A stretch of 64,000 nt of DNA from CAYQJL01 sp964573295. Lineage in GTDB: Bacteria > Eisenbacteria > RBG-16-71-46 > CAIMUX01 > WJJG01. Under the pieces are notes generated by a model. That model had not been told where the DNA came from and ran no database searches. It was given only the letters and a program-made list of their open reading frames with translations. Positions 44,670-53,208 of the stretch are shown piece by piece (positions within the stretch are counted from its first letter, which is position 1; each line of letters opens with the position of its first letter). The DNA lies in contig CAZNJE010000006.1 of assembly GCA_964573295.1 (NCBI GenBank), forward strand, positions 62,001 to 126,000, read 5' to 3'. The translations under genes were made by a program, and so were the position numbers.

Positions 44670-47465
44670 TCACTCGAGCACGACCAGCCGCCGATCCAGA
44701 CCCACCCCGTCGGCTGCCAACCGGACGAAGTAGATGCCCGACGATAGGCGGCCGCTGCCCAGGCTGCCCGGACCGAGCTCGACCGTGTGGGCGCCCGATC
44801 GATGCTGCCCGCGTGCCAGGGTCGTCACCTTGCGGCCGCCAGCATCGTAGAGCGCCAGATGAAGGGGCCGGTCTGCTAACTCGGGCGGCACCTGATACTC
44901 GATGCGCCCCGTGCCGCGCAAGGGCACGGGAGTGATACGCAGCGAGGTCAGAAGCCGGGTCTCGGGGGTCTGACCGGAGATCGTATCGGTACAGCCTACG
45001 CCGTACGCACCGATCTGTCCGCACTCGGGATTGTTCTCCTCCGCGCACGGTGAGGCTTCCTGCAGCGTGTAGGGATGCTCGGGCGCGATCTCGCCGCAGA
45101 GCAGCGGGTCCTCCTCGATGTTACCCTGGATCCCCAAGAGAACCGCGATGGAGCCGACCCAGTTGCCTCCCTCGTTTCCGTAGAGATCGCAACAGATGAG
45201 GTTGGCCGATGTGTCGTCCCGTACCCCGACACCTTCGCCACCCAGATTCTCGGTAACCAGGCAGTTGTGCATGTCCAGATCTGCATACTCGCCCGCCGTG
45301 AAGATCCCACTGCCGATGGGCGCATCATTGTCTGCCACGGTACAGCGCCACATGATCAAGTTGGAGTGGCCGCTGAAGATGGCACCACCGTCGATGACCG
45401 CCGTGTTGCCGAGGAAGGCGCACTCGGCCAGGTCGATGAGATCCTCGTGGTAGTAGCCCAGGAGAGCGCCGCCGTGTTCGCTGGCAGTGTTGTTCACGAA
45501 GGTGCAGGCATTCGCAAGCACTTGCCCTGAATGCTCGAACCGCACCGCGCCACCGTTCGGAGCGCTGTTTTCTTCGAAGTGGCAGCCTTCGAGCGTTGCC
45601 GCCGTCGAACGCGTCCGCAGCGCCCCAGCGCCCTGGCCGGCCGTGTTGTCGCGGAACTCGCACCCCAAGAGCGCCAGCTCGCCCGACCAGTGGCTCACCG
45701 CCCCGCCTTTGCCGTCGGCGTGGTTGGCCAGGAAGCTGCACGCCTCGAGCACGGCCTGGCAACCATCTTGGAACCAGATCGCCCCCCCGCCATCGTAGGC
45801 GTGGTTGGATTCGAAGTGACAGTCGATGAAGTGGGGATTCGAGTCCCAGCATTTGACCGCCGCCCCCCGGCTTCCGGCGTGCTCTCTGAACACGCAGCCA
45901 CGGATTTCCATCTGCTCGACACCCTGGATCTCGATCGCCGAGCCGTCGCCCGAGTCGTTCTGCTTGAAGACGCAGTCGATCAACCGGAGCGCTCCGCCGT
46001 CGCACTTGATCGCCCCGCCCGGGTTGACCGACTGGTTGTTCGTGAAGACGCAATGGCGCACGGTCGGGCAGGTGGAGGCGGTGATGCTGCGAATACCACC
46101 CCCCGCATCGGGAACGGCGGCGAAGCCATTCGTGATGGTCACACCTTCGAGGACGGTCTCGGGTCCCACGCCGTAGTGGAAGAAGACGGCCCGGTGGGGA
46201 TCCTCCAAGGTTCCTTCGACGTCCAGGATGCAGTCATACGGATTGCCGCTTTGCGATCGCACGGTGATGGCCTTGCCGTAGAAATCGAGATCCCGATTGC
46301 CGTCACCGGTGTAGGTGCCGTCGAGAAGCTCGACCACATCACCGTCCTCGGCCGCCACGATGGCGGCCTGAATGGTCGGGTAGTCGCCCGTGCCGTCGGG
46401 CGCCACGACCAAGAGGGCCGACTCGCAGGGGTTTGGATCGCAGGTAAGCTCGGTCTCGCGGAACTCACCGCCGGCCAGGGCGCAATCGGCCGGGAGCATC
46501 AGCTCGCACATCGGCCCCAAACAACAGACCGCCGGGCGCGTCTCGCACCCCACCGGCCAGGCACCCATCTGCCCGCACGCCGGGTTCGCGTCGGGGGCAC
46601 AGGGCGAGGCCTCTTGCAAGCGATAGTCGCCCGTCTCGAGGTCACAGAAGAGCGGCGGCTGCGAGATGTTCCCGTTCACGCCGAGCTGGGATTCGTAGCC
46701 GGTCCAGTCGGCATAGGCATTGCCGTAGATGTTCGTGCACAGGATGGTGGCGCCCGAGCCGGAAATCCCCTCTCCCTGCGCGCTGTAAGCCAGGATGCAG
46801 TGGGAGATCTCGGGATGAGAGGTCATGTGAAGCGCCACGCCGCCACCCACCGGGGCCGCATTGTCGGCCACCGTCGTTCGGATGATGCGCGGGTGGGACT
46901 GGTGCACATCGATCCCGCCGCCACGGATCACCGCCTCGTTGCGCACGATGGTGCAATCGCGCACGATGGGTCCGGGCTGGAGGTAGGTATCTATGGCGAT
47001 ACCGCCGCCGTAGTCAGCCCGGCAGTCCGTAACCATGCACCGCTCGATCAACGGATCCGCCATGTCGGTGAGGATCCCGCCGCCCGCGCTGCCCGGATAG
47101 GCCCCGGTCACGAGCCCGTTGCGAATCGTGACGCTGCGAAGTACCGAGAGCGTGTCTTCCTGCTGCTGAAACAGAAACCCGCGGCCAAGGGCCTCGCAGT
47201 CGATGATGCACAGCTCGGGGTCATCACTCTGGGACCGAATCGTGATGGGCTTGCCCATGTAGGAGACGTTCCGATTGCCCTCACCCGTGAAGACGCCGTC
47301 TCCCAGCTCGATGATGTCCCCGTCCCCCGAACTCTCGACCGCGGCTCGGATCGTCGGGAAATCGCCGGTCCCATCGGGTAGCACGAGATAGGTTTCGGCC
47401 TCGCTCGTGCCCGCGAATCCGGCATACACACAAGCGATGAGCAGGCAGACTGCACGCATAGTCAC
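44670..47465 (-). CDS. Large secreted protein with two beta-helix domains and FlgD-like C-terminus
   Basis: GTG 47465 sits 7 nt from AAAGGAG; ATG 47459 two codons later is the alternative. The product has about 931 residues: a signal peptide, then a first beta-helix opening with LPDGTGDFPTIRAAVESS. A Cys-rich DPNPC spacer follows (CCLGPMCELMLPADC), then a second, longer beta-helix opening with APDGTGDYPTIQAAIVAA. Each helix ends in the recurrent module (CTNIYGNAYADWTG and CCDLYGNEGGNWVG). The last 90 residues are a FlgD-like domain ending GIYFVRLAADG. A surface protein is inferred. It converges with the hybrid kinase gene across 35 nt. Confidence 0.88.
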   Translation of the reverse strand: MTMRAVCLLIACVYAGFAGTSEAETYLVLPDGTGDFPTIRAAVESSGDGDIIELGDGVFTGEGNRNVSYMGKPITIRSQSDDPELCIIDCEALGRGFLFQQQEDTLSVLRSVTIRNGLVTGAYPGSAGGGILTDMADPLIERCMVTDCRADYGGGIAIDTYLQPGPIVRDCTIVRNEAVIRGGGIDVHQSHPRIIRTTVADNAAPVGGGVALHMTSHPEISHCILAYSAQGEGISGSGATILCTNIYGNAYADWTGYESQLGVNGNISQPPLFCDLETGDYRLQEASPCAPDANPACGQMGAWPVGCETRPAVCCLGPMCELMLPADCALAGGEFRETELTCDPNPCESALLVVAPDGTGDYPTIQAAIVAAEDGDVVELLDGTYTGDGNRDLDFYGKAITVRSQSGNPYDCILDVEGTLEDPHRAVFFHYGVGPETVLEGVTITNGFAAVPDAGGGIRSITASTCPTVRHCVFTNNQSVNPGGAIKCDGGALRLIDCVFKQNDSGDGSAIEIQGVEQMEIRGCVFREHAGSRGAAVKCWDSNPHFIDCHFESNHAYDGGGAIWFQDGCQAVLEACSFLANHADGKGGAVSHWSGELALLGCEFRDNTAGQGAGALRTRSTAATLEGCHFEENSAPNGGAVRFEHSGQVLANACTFVNNTASEHGGALLGYYHEDLIDLAECAFLGNTAVIDGGAIFSGHSNLIMWRCTVADNDAPIGSGIFTAGEYADLDMHNCLVTENLGGEGVGVRDDTSANLICCDLYGNEGGNWVGSIAVLLGIQGNIEEDPLLCGEIAPEHPYTLQEASPCAEENNPECGQIGAYGVGCTDTISGQTPETRLLTSLRITPVPLRGTGRIEYQVPPELADRPLHLALYDAGGRKVTTLARGQHRSGAHTVELGPGSLGSGRLSSGIYFVRLAADGVGLDRRLVVLE

Positions 47466-47487
47466 AGTTCGACTCCTTTCGGTTGGT

Positions 47488-48116
47488 CTACCGGAACCGG
47501 GACTTGATCGATCCCCAGCTCTCCCCCCGCGCCCCGACCGGTCCGCACGGATTGGGATCGCAGTCCTCATACTCCGGATGAAACTCCCCAAGGTAGTATT
47601 CACAACTCGCTTCGGTGACCATCAAGCAATCCTCGCCCACACAGCAGGGCCAGCAGTACTGGCTCGCGGGACAGGGATTCGGATCGCATTCCAGCCCGAT
47701 CCCCATGAAGAAGCCGCCCTAGGAGTGGCACACCTCTTCCCCATTCGTAAGCGTGCAGGTTCCGCTGCACAGGCAACAGGCACCGTAGATGCAGGGATTG
47801 GGATCACAATCCTCGATGGCGGGATACCAGTCCCCTCCGAGCAGATCGCGAAGCCTCCGAAATGGACCGAGGGATCCACATCCAGCGGGACCGTGCCACC
47901 CGAGTAGCTGACGGTTCAGAAGTAGTATACGGGTAGGAAGTTGCCATCCCGACCCTCTTCTTGGTCTGCGGCGACGACCACCGTTCCCGAATACGACCCC
48001 GGCCACGGACCATAGGAAAACTCCAGATAGTTTTCGAGACAGTTTTCGAGACAGGGCCCCCATTCGATGAACTCCAGATCGGCCGTGATGTCGGCGAATC
48101 CAGGCACACGTTGCAT
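47488..48116 (-). pseudogene. Frameshifted Cys-rich DPNPC-repeat secreted protein ending in the WGxIK tail
   Basis: On the minus strand the pieces lie in order in different frames. From ATG 48116, 66 residues with LENCLENYLEF end at a TGA (47916). A piece reading TVSYSGGTVPLDVDPSVHFG follows that stop. Next comes GGDWYPAIEDCDPNPC with GACCLCSGTCTLTNGEE to a stop at 47719. Finally GGFFMGIGLECDPNPC continues through CCVGEDCLMVTEASC and another DPNPC to GESWGSIKSRFR and the stop at 47488. At least two frameshifts and a stop break a once-continuous gene. It lies 22 nt upstream of the 44670-47465 start. Confidence 0.7.
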
Positions 48117-48311
48117 GGCATCCCCCTTTGGGCATGAGGGTGAACTCGAGGAATCACGGAGAGCGCATGCCACTGACCTCTATTATAGGCCTCCGGAAGG
48201 GCAGGGACAACCGTGGGGCGGCTGGGTAGGCACCCTGGCTCGATCGGCGGCGACAGGAGAGATGGGAACTGGCTGCAACGAGGTCCCTACGCAGCCGGAT
48301 TCAGTCCTGGC

Positions 48312-49901
48312 TCAGACCCGATTCAGATCGATCCTAATCTGCGCCACGTAGAGGAGTTGCCGGTCCCGCTCCTTGAGGTAGTTCCGAAGCAAGAAGCCGA
48401 GATCCGGCTCGATCGTGCCGCGGAAGCGCTCCTTGCCGTTGATGTCAATGACCAGCTCTTGGGAGAGCTGCACCATGTCGGGGTGGACCCAGAACACCAA
48501 GGTGCCCAATCGCGAGGTCTCCACCGTGAGCCGGTTGGCCATGAACGCCGCGCGGGCGGCCGCGGATGGATGTGACTCCTCGAAGAGGTAATAGGTGCCC
48601 GCCTCCGGAAGCTGGCCCGTCAGCGGGGTGCGGGCTCCATCGCGCAGGACGGCCAGCTCGACGTGATCGCCCCGGCTCAGCGTGGCCTTGAACGCATTCA
48701 GATCCTCGAGGCTCTTGATGGAGAAGTCATCACCCCCTCGCACGATCACATCATCGGCCTGTAACCCCATATCGCGCGCCAGCGACTCGCCGTCGGCCAG
48801 GCTGGCGACCCTCACACCTTCTCCCTCGAAGCCGTCATCGGCTTGAAACCCGATGGTGATACGATCGTCGGTCAGTACACTGTTCAGACTCGTATGCCAG
48901 GCTGCCCGGTCCTGCGGCAGGACCGAGGCAATCTGCAGCCAGTGGCATCGTCCGAAATCGCGATCAGCCGATTCCCAGATGATGCGGGGCGGAAAAGGGT
49001 CCCGCGGGTGCCGTTCGAGAAATGCGGCAATGCGGGGAAGCTCTTCTTCGGCATAGCCCAGCTCATGGCCGATGCCATGGTACTCGCGGTAACGAAGGCT
49101 CGCCCCGGCATCATTGGCCATCTCGATCGTGCGGCGCATCTTCTCCGCGGGATAGAGACCGTCGCGGTCGGTGTTGATCACATGCAGTGCGCTGTTCTGA
49201 AGGTTTCGAGGAAAAGTGGGCAACTCGCCGGCGAGATTGGCCACCCCCATGTGGCCATTGAGAGGTACGAAGGCCGCGAAGGTCGACGGCCGCAACATCG
49301 CGAAACCGAATGCCCCCGAGCCTCCATCGGAGAAACCGGTCATCCAGACGCGGTCATCATCGATATTGTAGCGCGTCTTCATGCGGCGCACCTGGGCGAG
49401 CACGTTTTCGATTCCGACCTTCTCCCACCAAGTGGCGCCACCCTGGCCCATGGGATAGATCATGGCCCAACCCCTCTCCTCCGCCAGAGCCAGGTAGGGA
49501 TTCTGGTTGGCATAGCCGAGGGGATCGTCGGGCAGATCGATCCGGCTTACCCCACCGTGCAGATAGACGAGCAAAGGTGTCGGACGCGCGGGATCATAGA
49601 CCGAGGGAAGGTAGACCACGTAGGGCCGCACTTCGCCGTCGTGGCAGGGAATCGAGTCGAGAAACGCTTCCCCCGTGCGCCCGGCCGGCGCGAAGGTGGC
49701 CGATTCGAGTTCCCGAACGACCTCCTGCCAGGGCGGATCAGCCTCCACGATCCGTTCGGTGAGATGCGCGGCTTGAGCGGAATCCTCGGTCGTCCGCAGC
49801 CGCTCCAGATCAGCTCGCCAGTCGGCCTGCGCGGAACCGAATCCCAACACGCCGAACGCAATGCCGGCCACCAGTGTGCGCAGGATCGTGACGCTGTTCA
49901 T
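48312..49901 (-). CDS. Secreted alpha/beta-hydrolase (esterase/PHB-depolymerase-like) with PDZ-like C-terminal region
   Basis: ATG 49901 has its own AAGGGAG and opens a signal peptide (MNSVTILRTLVAGIAFGVLG, cleavage after AQA), so it is taken as the real start although the frame is open further upstream. The 529-residue protein has PLLVYLHGGVS (oxyanion region), nucleophile Ser in MTGFSDGGSGAF, HVINTDRDGLYP and a catalytic-type His in REYHGIGHELG. A later segment (LARDMGLQADDVIVRGGDD) resembles a PDZ fold. It probably hydrolyses an ester or acts on a polymer outside the cytoplasm; the substrate is unknown. Confidence 0.85.
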   Translation of the reverse strand: MNSVTILRTLVAGIAFGVLGFGSAQADWRADLERLRTTEDSAQAAHLTERIVEADPPWQEVVRELESATFAPAGRTGEAFLDSIPCHDGEVRPYVVYLPSVYDPARPTPLLVYLHGGVSRIDLPDDPLGYANQNPYLALAEERGWAMIYPMGQGGATWWEKVGIENVLAQVRRMKTRYNIDDDRVWMTGFSDGGSGAFGFAMLRPSTFAAFVPLNGHMGVANLAGELPTFPRNLQNSALHVINTDRDGLYPAEKMRRTIEMANDAGASLRYREYHGIGHELGYAEEELPRIAAFLERHPRDPFPPRIIWESADRDFGRCHWLQIASVLPQDRAAWHTSLNSVLTDDRITIGFQADDGFEGEGVRVASLADGESLARDMGLQADDVIVRGGDDFSIKSLEDLNAFKATLSRGDHVELAVLRDGARTPLTGQLPEAGTYYLFEESHPSAAARAAFMANRLTVETSRLGTLVFWVHPDMVQLSQELVIDINGKERFRGTIEPDLGFLLRNYLKERDRQLLYVAQIRIDLNRV

Positions 49902-50186
49902 TCGGTCTCCCTTGTAGTAGAGGTCGAGCTCCGCCGCCTGGTCCCGCAATGACGACAGCGATGGATGTTCCGGCGTCACACGGTCCAGGAGCCCGATCAC
50001 TGAGTGCCCCATGACACTCCTAGCCCCGCCTGCATAAAGGACCGCCTTCAAGGTCTTCTCCACGCATTGCTGCGCTATGAAGCACACCTGGTGGTAGAAG
50101 CGCCCCTCCATCGAGTGTCGGGCAAAGGCAAGATCGTTCTCCGCCTGATCGAGCCACCGCTTTCCTTCAAGCATTGGATCGTGCAT
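49902..50186 (-). pseudogene. 3'-truncated HEPN toxin of a HEPN/MNT module, open into the esterase gene
   Basis: ATG 50186 (GGAAGGAG upstream) starts a HEPN domain: WLDQAENDLAFARHSME, HQVCFIAQQCVEKTLKAVL and the RNase motif R-X4-H in GARSVMGHSVIGLL. At AAELDLYYKGDR, where HEPN proteins normally continue with a YPxxxP segment and a last helix, the frame runs straight into the esterase start at 49901 without a stop. About 30 C-terminal residues are missing. It overlaps the end of the MNT gene. A 624-residue fusion with an internal signal peptide is possible on paper but unlikely. Confidence 0.7.
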
Positions 50187-50520
50187 GGATCTCGACTCCT
50201 TCCCGGCAGATGGTCTCAATGAAGGGTCTGCCTTCACGCTTCATCCGGTCGAACTCTTCGGGCGTGTAGATGAGAAGATCCAGCGCAAACCCCATGCGAA
50301 ACAGAGCCAGGTGTCGCAGCCCGCGCGCCGTCAACGGGGCGTCGGTCGCCTCGACAAGCACCAGATCGACGTCACTGACCGCATCTGCCTCACCCCGGGC
50401 GAATGAACCGAACAGAATCGCCCGGATCACATCCGTCGTCTCCAGGTACGCGCGTATACGCGCCACTATCTTCTCCCTGGGAATCTGGGGGGGGCCATTC
50501 TCCACGAACACATCCCGCAT
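50167..50520 (-). CDS. MNT-type nucleotidyltransferase, partner of HEPN toxin
   Basis: ATG 50520 has GGGAGG 6 nt upstream. The 117-residue protein has the minimal nucleotidyltransferase core GSFARGEADAVSDVDLVLV (GSxxRG and DxD-like SDVDL), then LDLLIYTPEEFDRM. In HEPN/MNT modules it neutralises the RNase by modification (AMPylation) or binding. The stop overlaps the start region of the HEPN gene. Confidence 0.88.
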   Translation of the reverse strand: MRDVFVENGPPQIPREKIVARIRAYLETTDVIRAILFGSFARGEADAVSDVDLVLVEATDAPLTARGLRHLALFRMGFALDLLIYTPEEFDRMKREGRPFIETICREGVEIHARSNA

Positions 50521-50861
50521 CGGATCCTCCCGAGTGGACCATAGCCTGCGGATTGCAGGCCTGCCAATCAGACGGGGCCCGGGGATCGCCACAGACAAGA
50601 AAGCCTGCAAACCGTCGCTCCAGAAGCCTTATCAAGGAGCCTTCAAACTTCGCAATCGTATCATTGGACGCGCGTCTTCCGCTACCTCCGTAGCGACGAA
50701 GCTCAACTGCGACCTGCTCCTGACCCTGATCGCCAGCAGCTTCTGTCGCTTGCTGGACAACCGCATCGGTCGCGGGTATGAAATGGCCAAGCCGCGCGTA
50801 TCTTCCGTGACTTCGTCGATGCCACAGAGACAGCCGCTGAGAGGCAACCGCCGCTTCGCGC
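50521..50861. other. Intergenic region with no gene recognised
   Basis: This is the divergent gap between the MNT gene and the membrane protein gene. It holds a small GCTAC/GTAGC hairpin near 50680-50693 and leads into the G tract. No convincing promoter could be chosen. Confidence 0.5.
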
Positions 50862-50881
50862 GGGGGGGGGGGGGGGGGGGG
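50862..50881 (+). repeat. Run of 20 consecutive G
   Basis: A homopolymer of exactly 20 G ends 49 nt before ATG 50931. Such tracts are prone to slippage and, when within a promoter region, can switch expression. It may also be a sequencing or assembly artefact. Confidence 0.9.
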
Positions 50882-50930
50882 AATCTGAGTCTGTAGTCAT
50901 GACACCGGCCCCCATGCTAGGATGCCGCGC

Positions 50931-53126
50931 ATGCGGGCACATCACATTGTAGGTTTCATACTGGTCCTCTTGGGGCTGCGCCTTCTTTTTCTCCTGGGCA
51001 GTCTGGACCCCTCGCAGGAACCGGTCCGCGAGATCATGGATCAGGCCGGCGTGACCTGGTATCAGGGCCCCGGGCGCCCCCTCTACGACCGCGAGGAACT
51101 CTACACCGCCACCGCCGCCGAAGCGATCCGGATGGGGCTGGGTCTCCCGCTCGACACCTATCGCTTCATGGCCTATGGCAGCGGCAGCCTCCTGATTTCT
51201 CTTCTGGCGGTCCCGATCTACATCCTCTTCGGCCCTCACTACCTGGCCTTCAAGATCATCCCCTTGCTGGTCACCCTGGTAGGCGGTCTCGCCTGGTGGC
51301 GTGTGGTCCACGCCTGGGCCGGCGCGCGGGCCGGGCGGCTGTTCGGACTGCTCTACCTGTTCGGTCCTTCGGTACTCGTGCGAACCGCACTCATCTCGAA
51401 GGGCGATCACCCCGAGGCGATGGCCATCATCGGTGTGGTGCTCTGGACCTTGACCCGCGCAGCCTTCGCGCCGACCGCGCGCGCCCAGAGGCGGTGGGCG
51501 TTCGCGGGAGGCATCCTCACCGGGCTTGGGGTCTATGTCACCTACTCCACAGTACCGCCCCTGGCAGGCGCTCTGCTTGGCGCGCTCGTGCTCACCCGTC
51601 TGCGACCGCTTGGTCCCTGGGCCTACGGCAGCGTGGGCCTGGTGATCGGCCTCGTGCCGTGGCTCATCGTCGTTCAACAGACGGGGGGATCGGCACTCCG
51701 GATCTACGATGCGGGACTGGCCGATGCCGGACTCCTGACCGAGGCCGGCCACCGCCTGAAGATCCTGCTGACGAGCGGGTTCTTCTCGCACTACGATCTG
51801 CCCGGCGGCGAGCTTCCCCGCCGGCTCGGCGGTCTGCTCTTTACGCTCGCAGTCGTAGCGAGCTGGATCGGCCTGCTGCGGCAATTGCGCCGCCCGGTCG
51901 CTCCAGTCACTCCGGTCGCCGTGCTCACCGCGCTGGCTACGCTCTCGTTCCTGGCGGCATTCTGCTTGCGTGCCCCTGACGCCAGCTCGCGCTACCTGTT
52001 GCCCGGCTATCCGCTGCTGCTCATCCCCATCGCGATCTGGGCCTCTGGCGCGGCGGCCCGGCGCGTCGGGCTGGCGGCGGCCGGCGTGCTCATCGCGCTG
52101 GGCCTGATCGCCCAGGTCGCCTCGGTGGCCGACTCCCGCTTCGCCGCCCTGCGCGCTCCCTTGCGCGGCACCGACTGGCCCTTGCTGGGCGAGATTGCCG
52201 GCCAGAAGCTGACTCCCGATCAGATCGCCCGGCTGCCTGAACGGGTGCGACCCTACTTCTGGGTGGGCTTCGGAACGCGGATGCAGTTCGAGGCCTCGCC
52301 GGAGCAATGGAGCCAGATCGCCAACGTGGCAGGAGAGGACGAGGCCCGCTGGATCTACCAGGGCATCGGGGTAGGACTCGCGCAGGTGCCCGGCTGGGAA
52401 CGCACGGCGGCAACCGTGCTGCCCACGCTCGGGCCACGGAACCGAGAGGCGCTGCGCCGGGGCATCGCCCGCTATGCCGATGAGTACCTGCCGCAACTCA
52501 CCGTTGCCTATGGTCCTGAACTGGTCGACCGCGTCATCGGATCGCTGGCGCCGCAGGATCAGCCCGAGATCGCCGCGGCGGCGGCGCGGGCGGCGGCAGC
52601 GCTGGCCACCCACGGGGTCGAGATGGGACGGGAGCTGCCGCCGGCATCCCGCGGGGCCTACGCCGAACGCATCCGGAACACGCCGCGCATGGCATCTGCC
52701 GCCGGTTGGGCCCTGTGGCGCGATGGCGGCGCTGGCGAAGCGCCCCGCTTCTGGCCCCCGCCCCCGGGAAGCTGGACCGCCGGCTACGCGCGTGTGATGC
52801 AGGCCGGCGACGCCCCGCCGGCCTGCTGGATCGGCCTGTCGCAGGCCTACGAGCGTACTCTGCGAGCCCGTAGCCCCCACTGGCTGCTCGGAGGGGAAGA
52901 TGGTCCGCAGCCCTTGGCAAGAGAGATCCAGGGAATGCTCGAGACCCTGCCGAGTGATGCGCGGGAGCCGCTGCTGCGCGCCGCCGGACGGGCGTGTGGC
53001 GCAGCGCGGGCCATGCCGGCCGGGGAGCAGTTGCCGGCTGCCTGGGCCTGGGAAAGCGCGCTGGAGCCGGCGTGGCGTGAACCCTTCCGGGAGGGCCTGG
53101 CCTCCTATGGATTGCTACCGGATTGA
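50931..53126 (+). CDS. Polytopic membrane protein, glycosyltransferase-39-like N-terminal half with long soluble C-terminus
   Basis: The start is ATG 50931 (AGGA upstream) or ATG 50922. The 731-residue protein has about ten TM helices in residues 1-400. The first loop carries an acidic motif typical of GT-C enzymes (LYDREELYTATAAEAIRMG), and RYLLPGYPLLLIPIA occurs in a late helix. The last 320 residues are soluble and alpha-helical (LGPRNREALRRGIARYADE and similar), with no known domain. Dolichyl-phosphate-mannose-like or similar lipid-linked sugar transfer is possible but unproven. It lies behind the G tract. Confidence 0.7.
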   Translation: MRAHHIVGFILVLLGLRLLFLLGSLDPSQEPVREIMDQAGVTWYQGPGRPLYDREELYTATAAEAIRMGLGLPLDTYRFMAYGSGSLLISLLAVPIYILFGPHYLAFKIIPLLVTLVGGLAWWRVVHAWAGARAGRLFGLLYLFGPSVLVRTALISKGDHPEAMAIIGVVLWTLTRAAFAPTARAQRRWAFAGGILTGLGVYVTYSTVPPLAGALLGALVLTRLRPLGPWAYGSVGLVIGLVPWLIVVQQTGGSALRIYDAGLADAGLLTEAGHRLKILLTSGFFSHYDLPGGELPRRLGGLLFTLAVVASWIGLLRQLRRPVAPVTPVAVLTALATLSFLAAFCLRAPDASSRYLLPGYPLLLIPIAIWASGAAARRVGLAAAGVLIALGLIAQVASVADSRFAALRAPLRGTDWPLLGEIAGQKLTPDQIARLPERVRPYFWVGFGTRMQFEASPEQWSQIANVAGEDEARWIYQGIGVGLAQVPGWERTAATVLPTLGPRNREALRRGIARYADEYLPQLTVAYGPELVDRVIGSLAPQDQPEIAAAAARAAAALATHGVEMGRELPPASRGAYAERIRNTPRMASAAGWALWRDGGAGEAPRFWPPPPGSWTAGYARVMQAGDAPPACWIGLSQAYERTLRARSPHWLLGGEDGPQPLAREIQGMLETLPSDAREPLLRAAGRACGAARAMPAGEQLPAAWAWESALEPAWREPFREGLASYGLLPD

Positions 53127-53208
53127 TCGTGAGACGGCTCGCCTGCGGGAGCGCCTTGCAGGAGCGCCCTGATGCGCCATCCGGCCACCAGAGAGCCAGG
53201 AGGAGGCG

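Noticed and set aside
50703..52880. Minus-strand open frame of 725 codons opposite the membrane protein gene
   Set aside because: Low-complexity Gln/Arg/Gly composition, crosses the G tract, no start signal; a shadow.
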